Below are positions 1-9,092 of a DNA stretch of 64,000 nucleotides, one piece after another (within the stretch, counting starts at the first letter, position 1; each line of letters opens with the position of its first letter). The stretch spans positions 112,570 to 176,569 of the forward strand of contig CAUYUJ010019074.1 of NCBI GenBank assembly GCA_963575745.1, written 5' to 3'. Source of the DNA: Prorocentrum cordatum (Eukaryota > Sar > Dinophyceae > Prorocentrales > Prorocentraceae). The position numbers and the translations under genes are program-made. A model generated the notes under the pieces. That model was given only the letters and a program-made list of their open reading frames with translations. It ran no database searches and was not told the DNA's origin.

Positions 1-121
1 GGACGAAACATAAAACATAGTCAAGAAATACCCTAAACCACCCAAAAATGGTCAAGAAATGATCCCCATATTATTTTTTACTATGTTTGAATATTCCTGC
101 TGTACAGGGACAGGCCCGACT
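1..121 (+). mobile_element. Family E element, cut by window start (E1)
   Basis: Right part of a fold-back element ending in ACAGGGACAGGCCCGACTTA, the inverted partner of the AGTCGGGCCTGTCCCCC start seen in E2 to E5. The AT-rich interior (ACATAGTCAAGAAATA, then TATTTTTTACTATGTTTG) matches E3 and E5. The left end lies outside the window. Confidence 0.6.
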
Positions 122-229
122 TAAGTCTAAGAGCCAAGAACTTGATGGCCGAGGATAACTCGCCGGCCCAACGGGCCAGAGGCGTGCTAAGATCTCCGGT
201 AACTACTGAGCAATATTTCTAGTTCGCGC

Positions 230-500
230 GCGCGGGGCGGCCCCTGGGGGGCCCCGGACGAAAAGTACCCCGGCCGATCCCCGGCTGACCCCCAGGCGAT
301 CCCCAGGGGGGAAGCTATTTTTCGCCACCCCTCACGAGGATCGTGGCCTCCGAGGGGGGGGCTGCAATCGACTCCCCCCCTCTCCCGCCCCGAGGGGCCC
401 CCCAGAGCCCCCCAAGGGGGCCCAATGCGCCGCCAAGGAGCCCCAAGACGCTCCCAAGAAGCCCCCAAGAAGCCCCCAAGACGGCCCCAAGAGGCTCCAA
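230..500 (-). repeat. Family Q-like purine/pyrimidine repeat
   Basis: A run of CCAAGAGGCCCC / CCCAAGACGC words, the reverse complement of the CTTGGGGGCGCTC words in the Q units at 15.7-16.6 kb and 36.2 kb. The open frames here (for example 187-645 on the minus strand) are a product of this composition and show no domain. Confidence 0.4.
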
Positions 501-785
501 GTAGCGCTCCAGGGCCGGCGGAATGAGCGAAGCGATTCAATAAATGCTTGAGGCGCCCAGGCTCACCCGAGCCATATCTCTCGACATCTCGCGAATCATA
601 GCAGAACTGAAACGCCTCGGCTCCGCAGCCGATGGGAAGCATCATAGATGTCTCGCCCTCGGGAGTACTCCTCCCCCGCCAGAGATAGGACGCAGGAGAG
701 GATCATAGATGTCTCGCCCTCAGGAAGATTCTTCCCCCGCCAGAGGTAGGACGCGGGAGAGGTCGTTCTGCTTTATCTCCTAGGC
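501..785. other. No gene; short local duplication
   Basis: No convincing coding region. The phrase ATCATAGATGTCTCGCCCTC, followed by CCCCCGCCAGAG.TAGGACGC, occurs twice about 63 bp apart (642-700 and 703-762), a small direct duplication. Confidence 0.4.
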
Positions 786-957
786 TCGGCGGTGGACAGA
801 CCTCCCTTTAGTAAACCTCCCCTTAGTGACAACGGCCTGGGACCGAAACCGACGGGCCTGGACCCGCAAAAATGACGGCCGCGACGCCCTCTCGCGAACC
901 GAAAAACGGCCAATTCCTCAATCGACGTGTCAGGGTAGGAGGTCTGTCAACCTCCGA
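786..957 (+). mobile_element. Family B element (B1)
   Basis: About 171 bp. It starts TCGGCGGTGGACAGACCTCC and ends GGTCTGTCAACCTCCGA, so the ends are inverted copies of each other. The interior (CTTTAGTAAACCTCC, then AATCGACGTGTCAGGGTAGG) is shared with B2 to B6. No coding capacity for a transposase. Confidence 0.75.
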
Positions 958-1109
958 TAGGCTAACGTTGCACCCAGATGTCCGGCGATGTGCCCTTTCG
1001 ATGCCAGGCCGCAGCGGTCCCGCTGGCTTGGGGTCTTCAGCTGGGGTCGCGCGGGGTCCCTCTTGCCTGGTCTAGCCTCTGGACTGGGCCACGACTAGGG
1101 GATCGAATA

Positions 1110-1271
1110 ATGAGAGAAACATAAAAACTCGGAGGTCCGCGCGCATTCCTCGGATCCGCGCTGGACTCCCCTGGCGGCGCCTCCGGCGCCGCCCCTGGCG
1201 CGCTCCGCGCGCCAGGGAAGGGGGTCTAGCGCCGATCCGAGAAATCCGCGCGGACCTCCGAGTTTCTATTT
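1110..1271 (+). mobile_element. Family K GC-rich fold-back (K1)
   Basis: Left arm AAAAACTCGGAGGTCCGCGC and right arm GCGCGGACCTCCGAGTTT are inverted copies. The centre carries GGCGCCTCCGGCGCC and TGGCGCGCTCCGCGCGCCA palindromes. K2 is the best-preserved relative. Confidence 0.7.
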
Positions 1272-1427
1272 ACCAGCCTCGAACGTATCCCTATCCCTAA
1301 GATTGGCACGCCAAAAGGCGATGACAATCTCAGGGACTCGCCCTCAAAAAAAAAGGGAATCCCTAAGATTGGCATCGTGATGAGGAGGTGCCCAGCATAG
1401 GGATAGGGATATGTTCCAGGCTGGTAA
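1272..1427 (+). mobile_element. Family X element, empty site for A1 (X1)
   Basis: Ends are inverted: CCAGCCTCGAACGTATCCCT at the left and AGGGATATGTTCCAGGCTGG at the right. The interior has a second inverted pair, CCCTAAGATTGGCA/GACAATCTCAGGGA, next to a short A-run. It lacks the A insertion seen in X2, so it serves as the uninterrupted reference. Confidence 0.75.
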
Positions 1428-1586
1428 TTTATGTGAACGTCACTGTTCGCTCCCCTGCCGATGCTGCGGACAGGGGCCGCAGAGAGCACCCAGCGAGACC
1501 CCTCCGGAGACCCCGGAGGCAGCTGCTGGCCCCGGATCCACGCCTCACGGCCCCGCGGGGCCCGGCAGTGGACATCCGGGGCCAAC

Positions 1587-1749
1587 TGAAGGGGCCCCAG
1601 GACACACAAATAAACACACACAAATAAAAAGATACCCCATATTTTCATATATGTTTGGGGTTTTTGACTTCCCCCCACTTCCCATATGTTTGCATATTTT
1701 CCTGAGAATCGGCGAGTAATTGTGTCTGTGTGTTTTTGTCCCCTCCTGA
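1587..1749 (+). mobile_element. Family D AT-rich element (D1)
   Basis: Starts GGGGCCCCAGGACACACAAA and ends GTGTCTGTGTGTTTTTGTCC plus CCTCCTGA. The CACACAAAT and ATTGTGTCTGTGTG ends are imperfect inverted copies. The middle is rich in CCATATTTTC words, strikingly AT-rich against its surroundings. Confidence 0.75.
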
Positions 1750-1762
1750 CCAACCCCTTCCC

Positions 1763-2049
1763 AGCCTGGAGCATATCCCTATATCCCTATGCTGGGCATC
1801 TCCCTGACCTTCCAGGAGGGCCAAAAGATAGCACCAGGACGTCGACGTCCTAACTCCTGCCGAGGTTTGAAGCAGTTCAGATAGATATATAGGTCTGGCT
1901 ATGTTTTAGCACTCTGGGAGGTCAGGGCTCCTCATCACGATGCCAATCTCAGGGATCCCCTTTTTTGGGGGGGGGGGGGGCGCATCCCTGAGATTGTCAT
2001 CGCCTTTTGGCGTGCCAATCCTGGGGATGGGGATAAGCTCGAGGCTGGA
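1763..2049 (-). mobile_element. Family X element interrupted by A1 (X2)
   Basis: The reverse complement of X1 split in two: CCAGCCTGGAGCATATCCCT to GCTGGGCATCT on the left, and CTCCTCATCACGATGCC to GCTCGAGGCTGG on the right. Element A1 lies between, flanked by CT on both sides. X1 has a single CCT at this point. The interior run of G at 1969-1981 is X2-specific. Confidence 0.8.
1802..1927 (+). mobile_element. Family A element inside X2 (A1)
   Basis: About 126 bp, from CCCTGACCTTCCAGGAGGGC to CACTCTGGGAGGTCAGGG, with the family core GGACGTCGACGTCC. It is flanked by CT duplicated relative to the empty site in X1, which defines both ends. Confidence 0.85.
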
Positions 2050-2188
2050 AAAACGCCGAGGAACGACGCCGAGACCTGGGCCAAGGAGCGACACCGCGGG
2101 TGTGGCTGACGCTCCCCGAGCCTCCGCGGCCGGTGCCCCAGACACTTTCCGAGGACGTGGTGTCTTCCATCCGCTTTGGACGCCCGAA

Positions 2189-2373
2189 ATGGGTACGGAA
2201 AGAATGGGCACAATGCCCAACAGCAAGTGCTGTCCTGAAACATCAGCCGCCGCTGTTGTGCAGGCGGCCTTCTGTCTCAAATGAACACAGGCCGCGGCGG
2301 CGTGGACAGCGAATCCTGTTCAAAATGAACAGGAACTGCTGTCGGGCATTGTACCCATTCTTTCTGTGCCCAT
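2189..2373 (+). mobile_element. Family H long-TIR element (H1)
   Basis: TGGGTACGGAAAGAATGGGC at the left pairs with CCCATTCTTTCTGTGCCCA at the right. The pairing may extend outwards through GGACGCCCGA and TCGGGCGTCC, giving arms of about 45 bp. The interior also folds (GGCGGCCTTCTGTCTC; CCGCGGCGGCGTGGACAGCG). Matches H2 and H3. Confidence 0.8.
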
Positions 2374-2724
2374 GTCGGGCGTCCACATCCGCGGCCCCAG
2401 AAAGAAGCCCCGGCCCCTCCCCAGCGGGGGGTGCTGCGTCCCTGGAGCTTTTTTTGTTTGACGAAGAAATGCCTCCTCGAAGCGTCTCGTGGCAGCGCGA
2501 CGCAGCCCCCCTGTGTCAGCACCCGCGAGACGTGGCCCCAAGAGCGGGGACGAACGAGAGGTTCGGCTCTCTGCGGCGGACCATCATGTTTTCTTTAACG
2601 CTGTGCAGGCTCAGTTGGTCCTGATGCCGAGTAGACATGGGGCCCGAACGCGGCCAGGGGGGACCCAAATGAGGAAACAAGAGACGCAGCCCCTGTGGAT
2701 GCCATGGCATGTTTTTAATGCGAA

Positions 2725-2782
2725 AGACATGTTTGAAACTTGCTTTATTGTCAGATGTCTAAAGCAAGTTTCAAACATGTCT
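2725..2782. repeat. Perfect 21-bp inverted repeat
   Basis: Arm AGACATGTTTGAAACTTGCTT at 2725-2745 is exactly inverted at 2762-2782, with a 16-base loop. The same arm recurs once more at about 3135-3155, so this is part of a broken dispersed element. Confidence 0.75.
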
Positions 2783-2834
2783 AAGCGGATTCATATGGTT
2801 AGGGGTCCTAGCGGATTCATATGGTTAGAATAGG

Positions 2835-3105
2835 TTTGCCGCCGCCGATTTTCGCTGCACGCCCAGGTGCCCGGGTGCCCGGGGGTGCCCAGGGGTGAGG
2901 TTGGCCGCCGATTTTCGCTGCACGCCTGAGTGCCCGGGGGGGGGCCGGGGGTGCCCGGGTGCCCGGGCGTGCCCGGGGGTGCCCAGGGGTGCCCCGGGGT
3001 GCCCTGTAGCCCTATAGCCCAATAGCCCTACAACTCTATAGCCCTAAAGCTCTATAGCCCTATAGCTCAATAGCCCTGTAGCCCCCTAGCCCTGTGGCCC
3101 TGATT
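2835..3105. repeat. Two adjoining minisatellites
   Basis: 2835-3000 is built of GTGCCCGGG-type words with GCCGATTTTCGCTGCACGCC occurring twice. 3001-3105 is built of TATAGCCC / AATAGCCC words. No gene. Confidence 0.6.
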
Positions 3106-3379
3106 GGGTTTTTTCTCCGGTATCATTATGCGTAAGACATGTTTGAAACTTGCTTTCGACATCTGACAATGATTCGGCAACATGTTTCCTCTCCATTGAT
3201 CGTCGTCCACAACGCTCCAAACATAGGATTCCAGAACTCTGGGGGGCCAGATCTTTAAACACATCGCGGCGTCGGTGGTCTGGATCGGGAGAGCGGCAAC
3301 AGGGAGGACGCGGGGGGCAAGCTGCATTCGGTGATCGGGGCACCCCTGTGGGCCAGCACTCAAGGACTCTTCAGCGAAG

Positions 3380-3539
3380 GTGACTACCAACCAGACCACC
3401 CCAACCCAACCGAAGATCTGAATTTAGGGTTGAGGGGGGTACGCTTCATATGTGTTTCCATGATCCCCGACCCCCCCACACTGGAAATGGAGGGCAAATC
3501 GGGGCCTTCGGGTTGGGTTGGGGTGGTCTGGTGGGCGGT
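3380..3539 (+). mobile_element. Family I element (I1)
   Basis: Left end ACCAGACCACCCCAACCCAA pairs with right end TTGGGTTGGGGTGGTCTGGT. The interior includes CCCCGACCCCCC and a degenerate GGAGGGCAAATCGGGGCCTT. I2 at 61.8 kb is the second copy. Confidence 0.75.
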
Positions 3540-3730
3540 GAGAAGGGTGCACTCTTACGTGAACGCAGCCAGGCACCCTCTGGGCTCGACCTGCTCCTCC
3601 GACGACGCAATCCTGTCGCGACTCGGGCCCTGCGGAGGCTCTTCCATGGGCTGGCTGATCCTTCCTGGACATGCTCATGCCGACAGCCCTAGAGCCAGAA
3701 ACAGCGGCCCCCAGAGGGCGGAGACATGGG

Positions 3731-3760
3731 AACACACACACACACACACACACACAGGCC
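3731..3760. repeat. (AC)n microsatellite
   Basis: About 14 AC units, uninterrupted, in otherwise unremarkable DNA between I1 and B2. Confidence 0.9.
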
Positions 3761-3827
3761 GCCACGGTTTTCGTTTCTGCGGCGCCCAGAGCTGAGGGGA
3801 TGCGGGGCCACGAAGGGGTGACCAACT

Positions 3828-3998
3828 TCGGCTGTGGACAAACCTCCCTTTAGTAAACCTCCACTTAGTGAACACGGCCTGGGACCGAAACCGACGGAAC
3901 TGGACCCGCAGAAAGGGCGGCCGCGAGGCCCCCTCGCGAACCGAAGACGGCCAATTCCTCAATCGACGTGTCAGGGTAGGAGGTCTGTCCACCCCCGA
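3828..3998 (+). mobile_element. Family B element (B2)
   Basis: TCGGCTGTGGACAAACCTCC to GGTCTGTCCACCCCCGA. It abuts C1, only a few bases away. Confidence 0.75.
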
Positions 3999-4001
3999 CA
4001 T

Positions 4002-4193
4002 TCGGGAGCGGCCAAGAGGGGGGTGTCCAAGAGGGGGGGGTGCAAATCATGACCGGCGGCATGTGCGCGGCCCAGCGGGGGGGCCAGGGACGCAATGAAA
4101 CAAGAAGGGGCGCCATGAAATCTGGGGAGATATCATGGCCCCCGCCATGATATCCACCCCCCCTAGTCATGACCCCCCTCTTTTCCACCCCTG
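4002..4193 (+). mobile_element. Family C element (C1)
   Basis: Starts TCGGGAGCGGCCAAGAGGGG; its inverted partner at the right is CCCCCTCTTTTCCACCCC. The interior has GATATCATGGCCCCCGCC, which folds on ATGATATC. Copies C2 and C3 are nearly collinear. Confidence 0.75.
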
Positions 4194-4395
4194 GAACTCA
4201 TGGGGGAGAACCTCGGGCCGGAAGCGGCGATGCCTCGCCGAGAGATCGGCAGCAGGCCTCCGAGATGACGACTCCGCAGACTCCTGGACGGGGGGGGGGG
4301 CTGCCGAGCAGCCATCGGCAAAGGATTGGCGATTTCGGGGGTCGGTGAAGCCGGCCATCCGCGGCCGCTCGGGACGATCCGGGGCATCCCTGGAT

Positions 4396-4772
4396 AGGGG
4401 GCCGCATGCGAACCCTACTTCAGTAGTGGAAACAATCGGTTTTCAAAATGTTTGGTCTTTAGAAGCTCTGCGTGGCGACGCCCCCGTCGCCACGCGTGCC
4501 CTCTGCGTGCCTGCGGGGGCGCCGCCACGTAGAAGTACTGGAGACCGAGCATTTGGGGCGTCGCTACGCACGCCCTCTGCGTGGCTGCGACCATTTGTTA
4601 AAACCCTCAAACCAATTAAATTCACGAATAAAGTACCCCTGCCCCCCACGATTTCTGAGGGGGAGGGTGGGGTTCACCTTGATCGGGAGCTCCCCAGCGA
4701 AGCGAGCCCCACCCTCTCCCTCAGAAATCTTGGGGGTTAGGGGTTAGGGGTAGGGTTCGCGTGTGGCCCCCG
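4396..4772 (+). mobile_element. Family F element interrupted by G1 (F1)
   Basis: Left end GGGGGCCGCATGCGAACCC and right end GGGTTCGCGTGTGGCCCCCG are inverted. Element G1 splits it after GAACCC; F resumes with CCCCTGCCCCCCACGATTTC. F2 at 49.3 kb has the uninterrupted order. The interior has TTAGGGG words near the right end. Confidence 0.8.
4418..4633 (+). mobile_element. Family G element inside F1, TA target (G1)
   Basis: From CTTCAGTAGTGGAAACAATC to a degenerate inverted partner ending ATAAAG. A TA dinucleotide flanks both ends (4416-4417 and 4634-4635), where F2 shows a single TA. It carries about 35 bp not present in G2. Confidence 0.85.
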
Positions 4773-4789
4773 ACGGGAACGTCCGGAGG

Positions 4790-5000
4790 CAACTATTGGG
4801 AGGTCTTTGTCGGAAGGATTGAGGAATGAGGAGTAAACCCCATCGGAGGGCTGCTACGCCGGACCAAGCCACGGATTCAGCGAGGGCAGGCCAAGTGAAG
4901 CAAGGCTATAGGCCCGATGAAACAGGGTGTTACGCCGGGCTTCGGACTCCGGCAGAGTCAGACTTTGACCTCCCAGGAGCTGCATCAGAAGGAGCGCTCG
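4790..5000 (+). mobile_element. Family J element (J1)
   Basis: GGAGGCAACTATTGGGAGGT at the left and GACCTCCCAGGAGCTGCATC at the right are inverted. The interior has spaced GCGAGGG / GATTCAGC words, more degenerate than in J3. Confidence 0.65.
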
Positions 5001-5469
5001 CGACGACGCGCAGCCGCTGGAACGCGCCTTTGGTTGGCCCACAAGAGGGGGTCCAGCTGAAAGAGGGGGGTGCAATAGGTTTGAGGCAATTGTGTTGCAA
5101 ATGATCGGCGCCAGAGAACTGTATTGCATTGTGTTGCCACTAACGTGCTGAACGCGAGAGCCCAGCAATGCATTTGCGCACGAAAGACGTACCGCACGCC
5201 CCAAATCGATTGCAGCCCACAAATTTATCGCACCAAATCTGTTGCGCCACGCCCTTGTCGCTGGACCCCTTCTTTGGTCGGGGGCGCGCAAACATGGATT
5301 AGCGATCCACGGATTTGCCGCGCGGTCGACTAATCCACGGCTCGGGGGAGGTACCCTCCCCAAGATGCGGCCAGCGCCGCCGCGCTCTGCGGCGGAAATC
5401 TGTGATTTCCCATAGAAAACGGGACCCGTCGCTAATCCACGCCCCCTTGATCCATGCTTGCGATCGCAT

Positions 5470-5606
5470 GATCTTGGGGTCCATCTTGTAGTACATCGTT
5501 TCCCGAGCGGCGTGGCCAGAAAGCGCCCGCCACGACGCATGTACTATAGGATTGCTCAGTGCGCGCGTCGCCCCTGGGGGGGCGACGCACACATAGCAGC
5601 AGTAGG
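5470..5606 (+). mobile_element. Family O element (O1)
   Basis: About 125 bp shared with O2: CCATCTTGTAGTACATCGTT, an inner inverted pair GCGGCGTGGC/GCCCGCCACG, and CCCTGGGGGGGCGACGCACA at the right. Between J1 and O1 (5000-5470) I see no gene. Confidence 0.6.
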
Positions 5607-5625
5607 TTGGGGTAACGTCGACTTG

Positions 5626-5824
5626 GGAAACAACTCCTGGGAGGTCAAATTATGATTTTGCACTGGTCCGAAGTCCGGCTTGAACCGGCTCAACTCCGAC
5701 TAATCCCGCCTAATTCGGCCGAATCCCGCTTCATCCGAGGCCCACTCCGGCGTAAGAGCTCCCAAATGGGGCTTGATCCTCCTTCACCTTTCCGACGAAA
5801 GCCTCCCAGTAATTGCCTCCCTGG
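5626..5824 (-). mobile_element. Family J element, inverted (J2)
   Basis: Reverse orientation: starts ACAACTCCTGGGAGGTCAAA and ends TCCCAGTAATTGCCTCCC. Interior AATCCCGC / GAATCCCGCTT words are the complement of the GCGGGATT words of J3. Confidence 0.7.
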
Positions 5825-6136
5825 ACCCCCTCTTTGGGTCCACCAAAACTTTGTAGGCCCCGGAAACGGCAGGGCCGTTTTCACCGTTTCAAAAAAATGT
5901 CCCTTGAAAATGGAAACGGCAAAACAACGGCGACCGGAAACGGCAAAAAAACGGCTCCAGGATTGGAACCGGAGCCGGAACCAAACAAAACACGGCGACG
6001 GAACTGGCAAAACGGCGTCGGAACCGGCGACACAAACGGCAAAACGGAACGGGCAAAACAAATTGCCCTGTCGCTTCCAGGGCCGACGAAGCCCTGGGCT
6101 CCCTGCCAGAGCGCGAGGCGGCGGGGGGGAGGGCTC

Positions 6137-6266
6137 CCCTGACCTTCCAGAGTGCTAAAAGATAGCACTCCAGACCTATAGATCTCTCTGGACTGCCTCA
6201 AACCTCGACAGGAATTAGGACGTCGACGTCCTGGTGCTATCTGTTAGCCCTGCTGGAAGGTCAGGG
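6137..6266 (-). mobile_element. Family A element (A2)
   Basis: Complete copy in reverse orientation, CCCTGACCTTCCAGAGTGCT to GGAAGGTCAGGG, with the GGACGTCGACGTCC core. CT occurs on both sides. Confidence 0.8.
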
Positions 6267-6341
6267 CTCCCCGGGCCCCCTCTTTGGGTCCACCGGAGCA
6301 CCCCGAGGCCGAGCACCGCTCGGAGAGGTCCTGCGAGAGTG

Positions 6342-6500
6342 AAGGGGCCCCAGGACACACAAATAAATACACACAAATAAAAATGTTCCCCATATTTCCC
6401 AATATTTTCTGGGTTCTTGTCTTCCCGCCCAATTCCTATATTTTCCCATATTTTCTGGGGGATCGCCGATGAATTGTGTCTGTGTGTGTTTTCCCCTCCC
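6342..6500 (+). mobile_element. Family D element (D2)
   Basis: Typical AT-rich copy, GGGGCCCCAGGACACACAAA to GTGTGTTTTCCCCTCCCGA. It is the first of two D copies in a local duplication (6267-6500 and 6556-6889). Confidence 0.75.
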
Positions 6501-6555
6501 GAATTGGGACGTCGACGTCCTGGTGCTATTTTCTAGCCCTCCTGGCAGGTCAGGG
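6501..6555 (-). mobile_element. Truncated family A element (A3)
   Basis: Only the GGACGTCGACGTCC core to GGCAGGTCAGGG remains; the other half is missing at the junction with D2. Confidence 0.7.
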
Positions 6556-6718
6556 CTCCCTATGGACCCCCTCGTTGGGTCCACCGGAGCACCCCGAGGC
6601 CGAGCACCACCGCTCGGAGAGAGCCTGCGAGAGGGGCTGCGAGAGGGGCCCGCCGCCCCCTTCGGGGAATGCAGGCCCGGGACTCTAGCAGGGGGCCCAG
6701 GGGCGCACGGAGAAACTG

Positions 6719-6889
6719 GACGGGGCCCCGGGACACACAAATAGATGGACACAGATCACAGGATTCCGCGTACCTCTCCCGTGGCTTCTCGGTCTTCGTC
6801 TTCCCCTCCACTTGCCATATTTTCGTATATTTTCTGGGGAGTCGCCGATTCATCGTGTCTGTGTGTGTGTGTGTGTGTTTCCCTCCTGG
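6719..6889 (+). mobile_element. Family D element (D3)
   Basis: GGGGCCCCGGGACACACAAA to TTTCCCTCCTG, with an expanded (GT)n tract of about 18 bases near the right end. Less conserved in the CCATATTTTC interior than other copies. Confidence 0.7.
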
Positions 6890-7024
6890 CAGGGCACGGG
6901 GGCCCCAGGCTCCCCCGCACAGCCTCTCGCGAAGGCATTCTGGGAGGCCTCGCGCGGCCGCTTGAGGCCCGATGTGCCTCGGGCCCGCGCCGGATTTGCG
7001 TCGGGTGCACCCCGGACTACGCTC

Positions 7025-7201
7025 AAGTCGGGCCTGTCCCCCTACAGGGGGATTCTCGGCGAAAAATAATAATAATAAAAAAAAAACCTGAAAATAATCA
7101 AACACACAGTTCGAAAATCATCGGGGGACTATTTTTTTTGAGCATTTTCAAGATGTTCTTCATTTTTTGCTCAAGATCCCCCTGTAGGGGACAGGCCCGA
7201 C
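7025..7201 (+). mobile_element. Family E element (E2)
   Basis: AGTCGGGCCTGTCCCCCTAC at the left, GTAGGGGACAGGCCCGACAT at the right; almost perfect 25-30 bp arms with an A/T-rich interior (AATAATAATAATAAAAAAAA). Confidence 0.8.
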
Positions 7202-7266
7202 ATAACCCGATGTGCATCGGACCCACGCCAGATTTACGTCGGGCTCACCCTGGACTACGCCGGGAT

Positions 7267-7437
7267 TCGGCGGTGGACAAACCTCCCTTTAGTAAACCTC
7301 CCCTTAGTGAAAACGGCCTGGGACCGAAACCGACGGACCTGGACCCGCAAAAACGACGGCCGCGACGCCCTCTCGCGAACCGAAAACGGCCAATTCTTCA
7401 ATCGACGTGTCAGGGTACGAGGTCTGTCCACCCCCGA
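7267..7437 (+). mobile_element. Family B element (B3)
   Basis: Full-length, TCGGCGGTGGACAAACCTCC to GGTCTGTCCACCCCCGA. A good reference copy for the family. Confidence 0.8.
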
Positions 7438-7744
7438 GGGATGGCGTCGGATTTACGTAGCACTGACGCCGAAGCATCCCCGCACGAGCGTCGACCCGCA
7501 GCTTACGGAGCTGACGTATGGCCTAGATCGTACAACTGCTACGCTCCGCCGAGGCCTCCGGGGCTTTCCTCGCAGTGTCTCCTGCTCTCTTGATCCCCGC
7601 TCTCCCCCCCTCGCTTCCCAGAATTGCCCCGGTTTTCTGGGGGGGTCGACGATGACTCGTGCCTGTGTTGAGCAGAGACCGACCGTCCCAGCAGTCCTGT
7701 AGTCCTACCACGGAATGCTCTTAGAACTCAAAAAAAACTGAAAC

Positions 7745-7868
7745 AACAAAAAACAATGTTCTTAGAACATCAGCCCGATGTGTTAAAACAAGACAATCTC
7801 AACCATACATGTTCTAAGACCATGTCGTGGAAACCACAAAAGTTTCTTCTTAGAACATTGTTTGGTAG
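7745..7868. mobile_element. Small inverted-repeat element (family T)
   Basis: AACAATGTTCTTAGAAC near the left pairs with TTCTTAGAACATTGTT at the right; CATGTTCTAAGACCATG sits between. Single copy in the window. Confidence 0.5.
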
Positions 7869-8120
7869 GGATATAAGGAAACCAGGACGCTTCGCCACTG
7901 CTTGACTGTGTGTGTTTTTGGTTCCCTCCCGAGCCTTCTTCTTCTTTTTCTGTTTCTTCTTTTTCTTCTTCGTCGCCGCGGCTGCGGCGTCGCGCGTCAG
8001 GGTGATGATCCCCCTGGCCATGTCGACGCTCTCGATGGCGAGGCCCCCAGTCAGCTCGAGCGTCACGGACCCGCCCTGCTCGGGCAAACCAGGAGCTACC
8101 GCTACCGCCAATCCCGTGGA

Positions 8121-8238
8121 CCCTCCAGAGTGCTAAAAAGGAACACTCGAGACCCATAGATCTCACTGGAAAACCTCACGACAGGAGTTAAGACGTCGAC
8201 ATCCTGGTGCTATCTTTAAGCCCTCCTGGCAGGTCAGG
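8121..8238 (-). mobile_element. Family A element (A4)
   Basis: Slightly shortened at its left end (CCCTCCAGAGTGCTAAAAAG) and ending CTGGCAGGTCAGG; the core is GACGTCGACATCC, one base off the usual palindrome. Confidence 0.7.
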
Positions 8239-8278
8239 CAAACTGGACCATCTGGACCTCTAGAGGCCTCCTCCTGGA

Positions 8279-8479
8279 TGGGGTCGGAGCAGATGGGGTC
8301 AGAGGATCTCGCCGCATCGCCGATGCATCGGCGATGCATCGCCGACGATGTATCGGCGATGCACCGGCGATGCATCGATGACGTCGGCGATGCATCGGCG
8401 CCGTCGGCGCGGTGAATCAGACTCCACATCGGGCCGCATCGCCGATGCATCGGCGATTCGGCGCGATCCTCCGACCCCA
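8279..8479 (+). mobile_element. Family L ATGCAT-rich fold-back (L1)
   Basis: Ends GGGTCGGAGCAG...GAGGATCTCGCC and GGCGCGATCCTCCGACCCC are inverted. Between them are many GATGCATCGGC / GCCGATGCATC words that can pair along the whole length. Confidence 0.65.
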
Positions 8480-8624
8480 GCTTGAGTCGAACTCGAGCCG
8501 AACTGGGGTCGAACTAGAACCGAACCGATCCGTCAGGTGGGCCCCTAGAAGGTCCCCAAAACGAACGTGTGACGATACCGCTACTCCCTGGACCATCTAG
8601 ACATCTCCCCGGGTTCGAATCGTA

Positions 8625-8796
8625 TCGGGGATGGACAGACCCCCCTTTAGTAAAACGTGGCTTCGTGAACACGACCGGAGGCCCAAACCTGGCGGGCGCA
8701 GGCCTGGAAAACAGCGGCCACGGCGCCCTCTCGAGAGCCGAGAATGGACAATTCACTGATCGACGTGTCACTGTTGGGGGTTCCGTCCACCCCCGA
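8625..8796 (+). mobile_element. Family B element (B4)
   Basis: TCGGGGATGGACAGACCCCC to GGTTCCGTCCACCCCCGA. It is followed by TGTATGTTTATGCCAC, resembling the right end of a K element. Confidence 0.75.
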
Positions 8797-8844
8797 TGTA
8801 TGTTTATGCCACTTTTTGGCCCCCTAATGATACCACCCCCTCTA

Positions 8845-8965
8845 CCCTGACCTTCCAGGAGGGCTAAAAAATAGCACCAGGACGTCGACGTCCTAATTCC
8901 TGTCGAGGTTTGAGGCAGTCCAGATAGATCTATAGGTCTGGAGTGCTATCTTTTAGCACTCTGGG
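8845..8965 (+). mobile_element. Family A element, right end replaced (A5)
   Basis: CCCTGACCTTCCAGGAGGGC through the core to TTTTAGCACTCTGGGG, then the sequence jumps to TTCCGTCCACCCCCGA, a B-type end. A chimera or a deletion joining two elements. Confidence 0.65.
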
Positions 8966-9092
8966 GTTCCGTCCACCCCCGAATCTAGACATCTCCCCGG
9001 GTTCGAATCGGACAAGGGCTCGGGGCGCAGACCCCGCGGCGGCGACCGGGGCCTCCCCGGGGCGGCCGCGCACGGCATGCATAGGGGGAGCA

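Noticed and set aside
4725-4760. GGGTTAGGGGTTAGGGG as a telomere-like repeat
   Set aside because: Only two or three irregular words, explained as part of family F, whose other copies lack them.
6745-7593. Long open frame of 282 codons on the plus strand
   Set aside because: It runs straight through D3, E2 and B3, has no domain, and its composition changes with each element.
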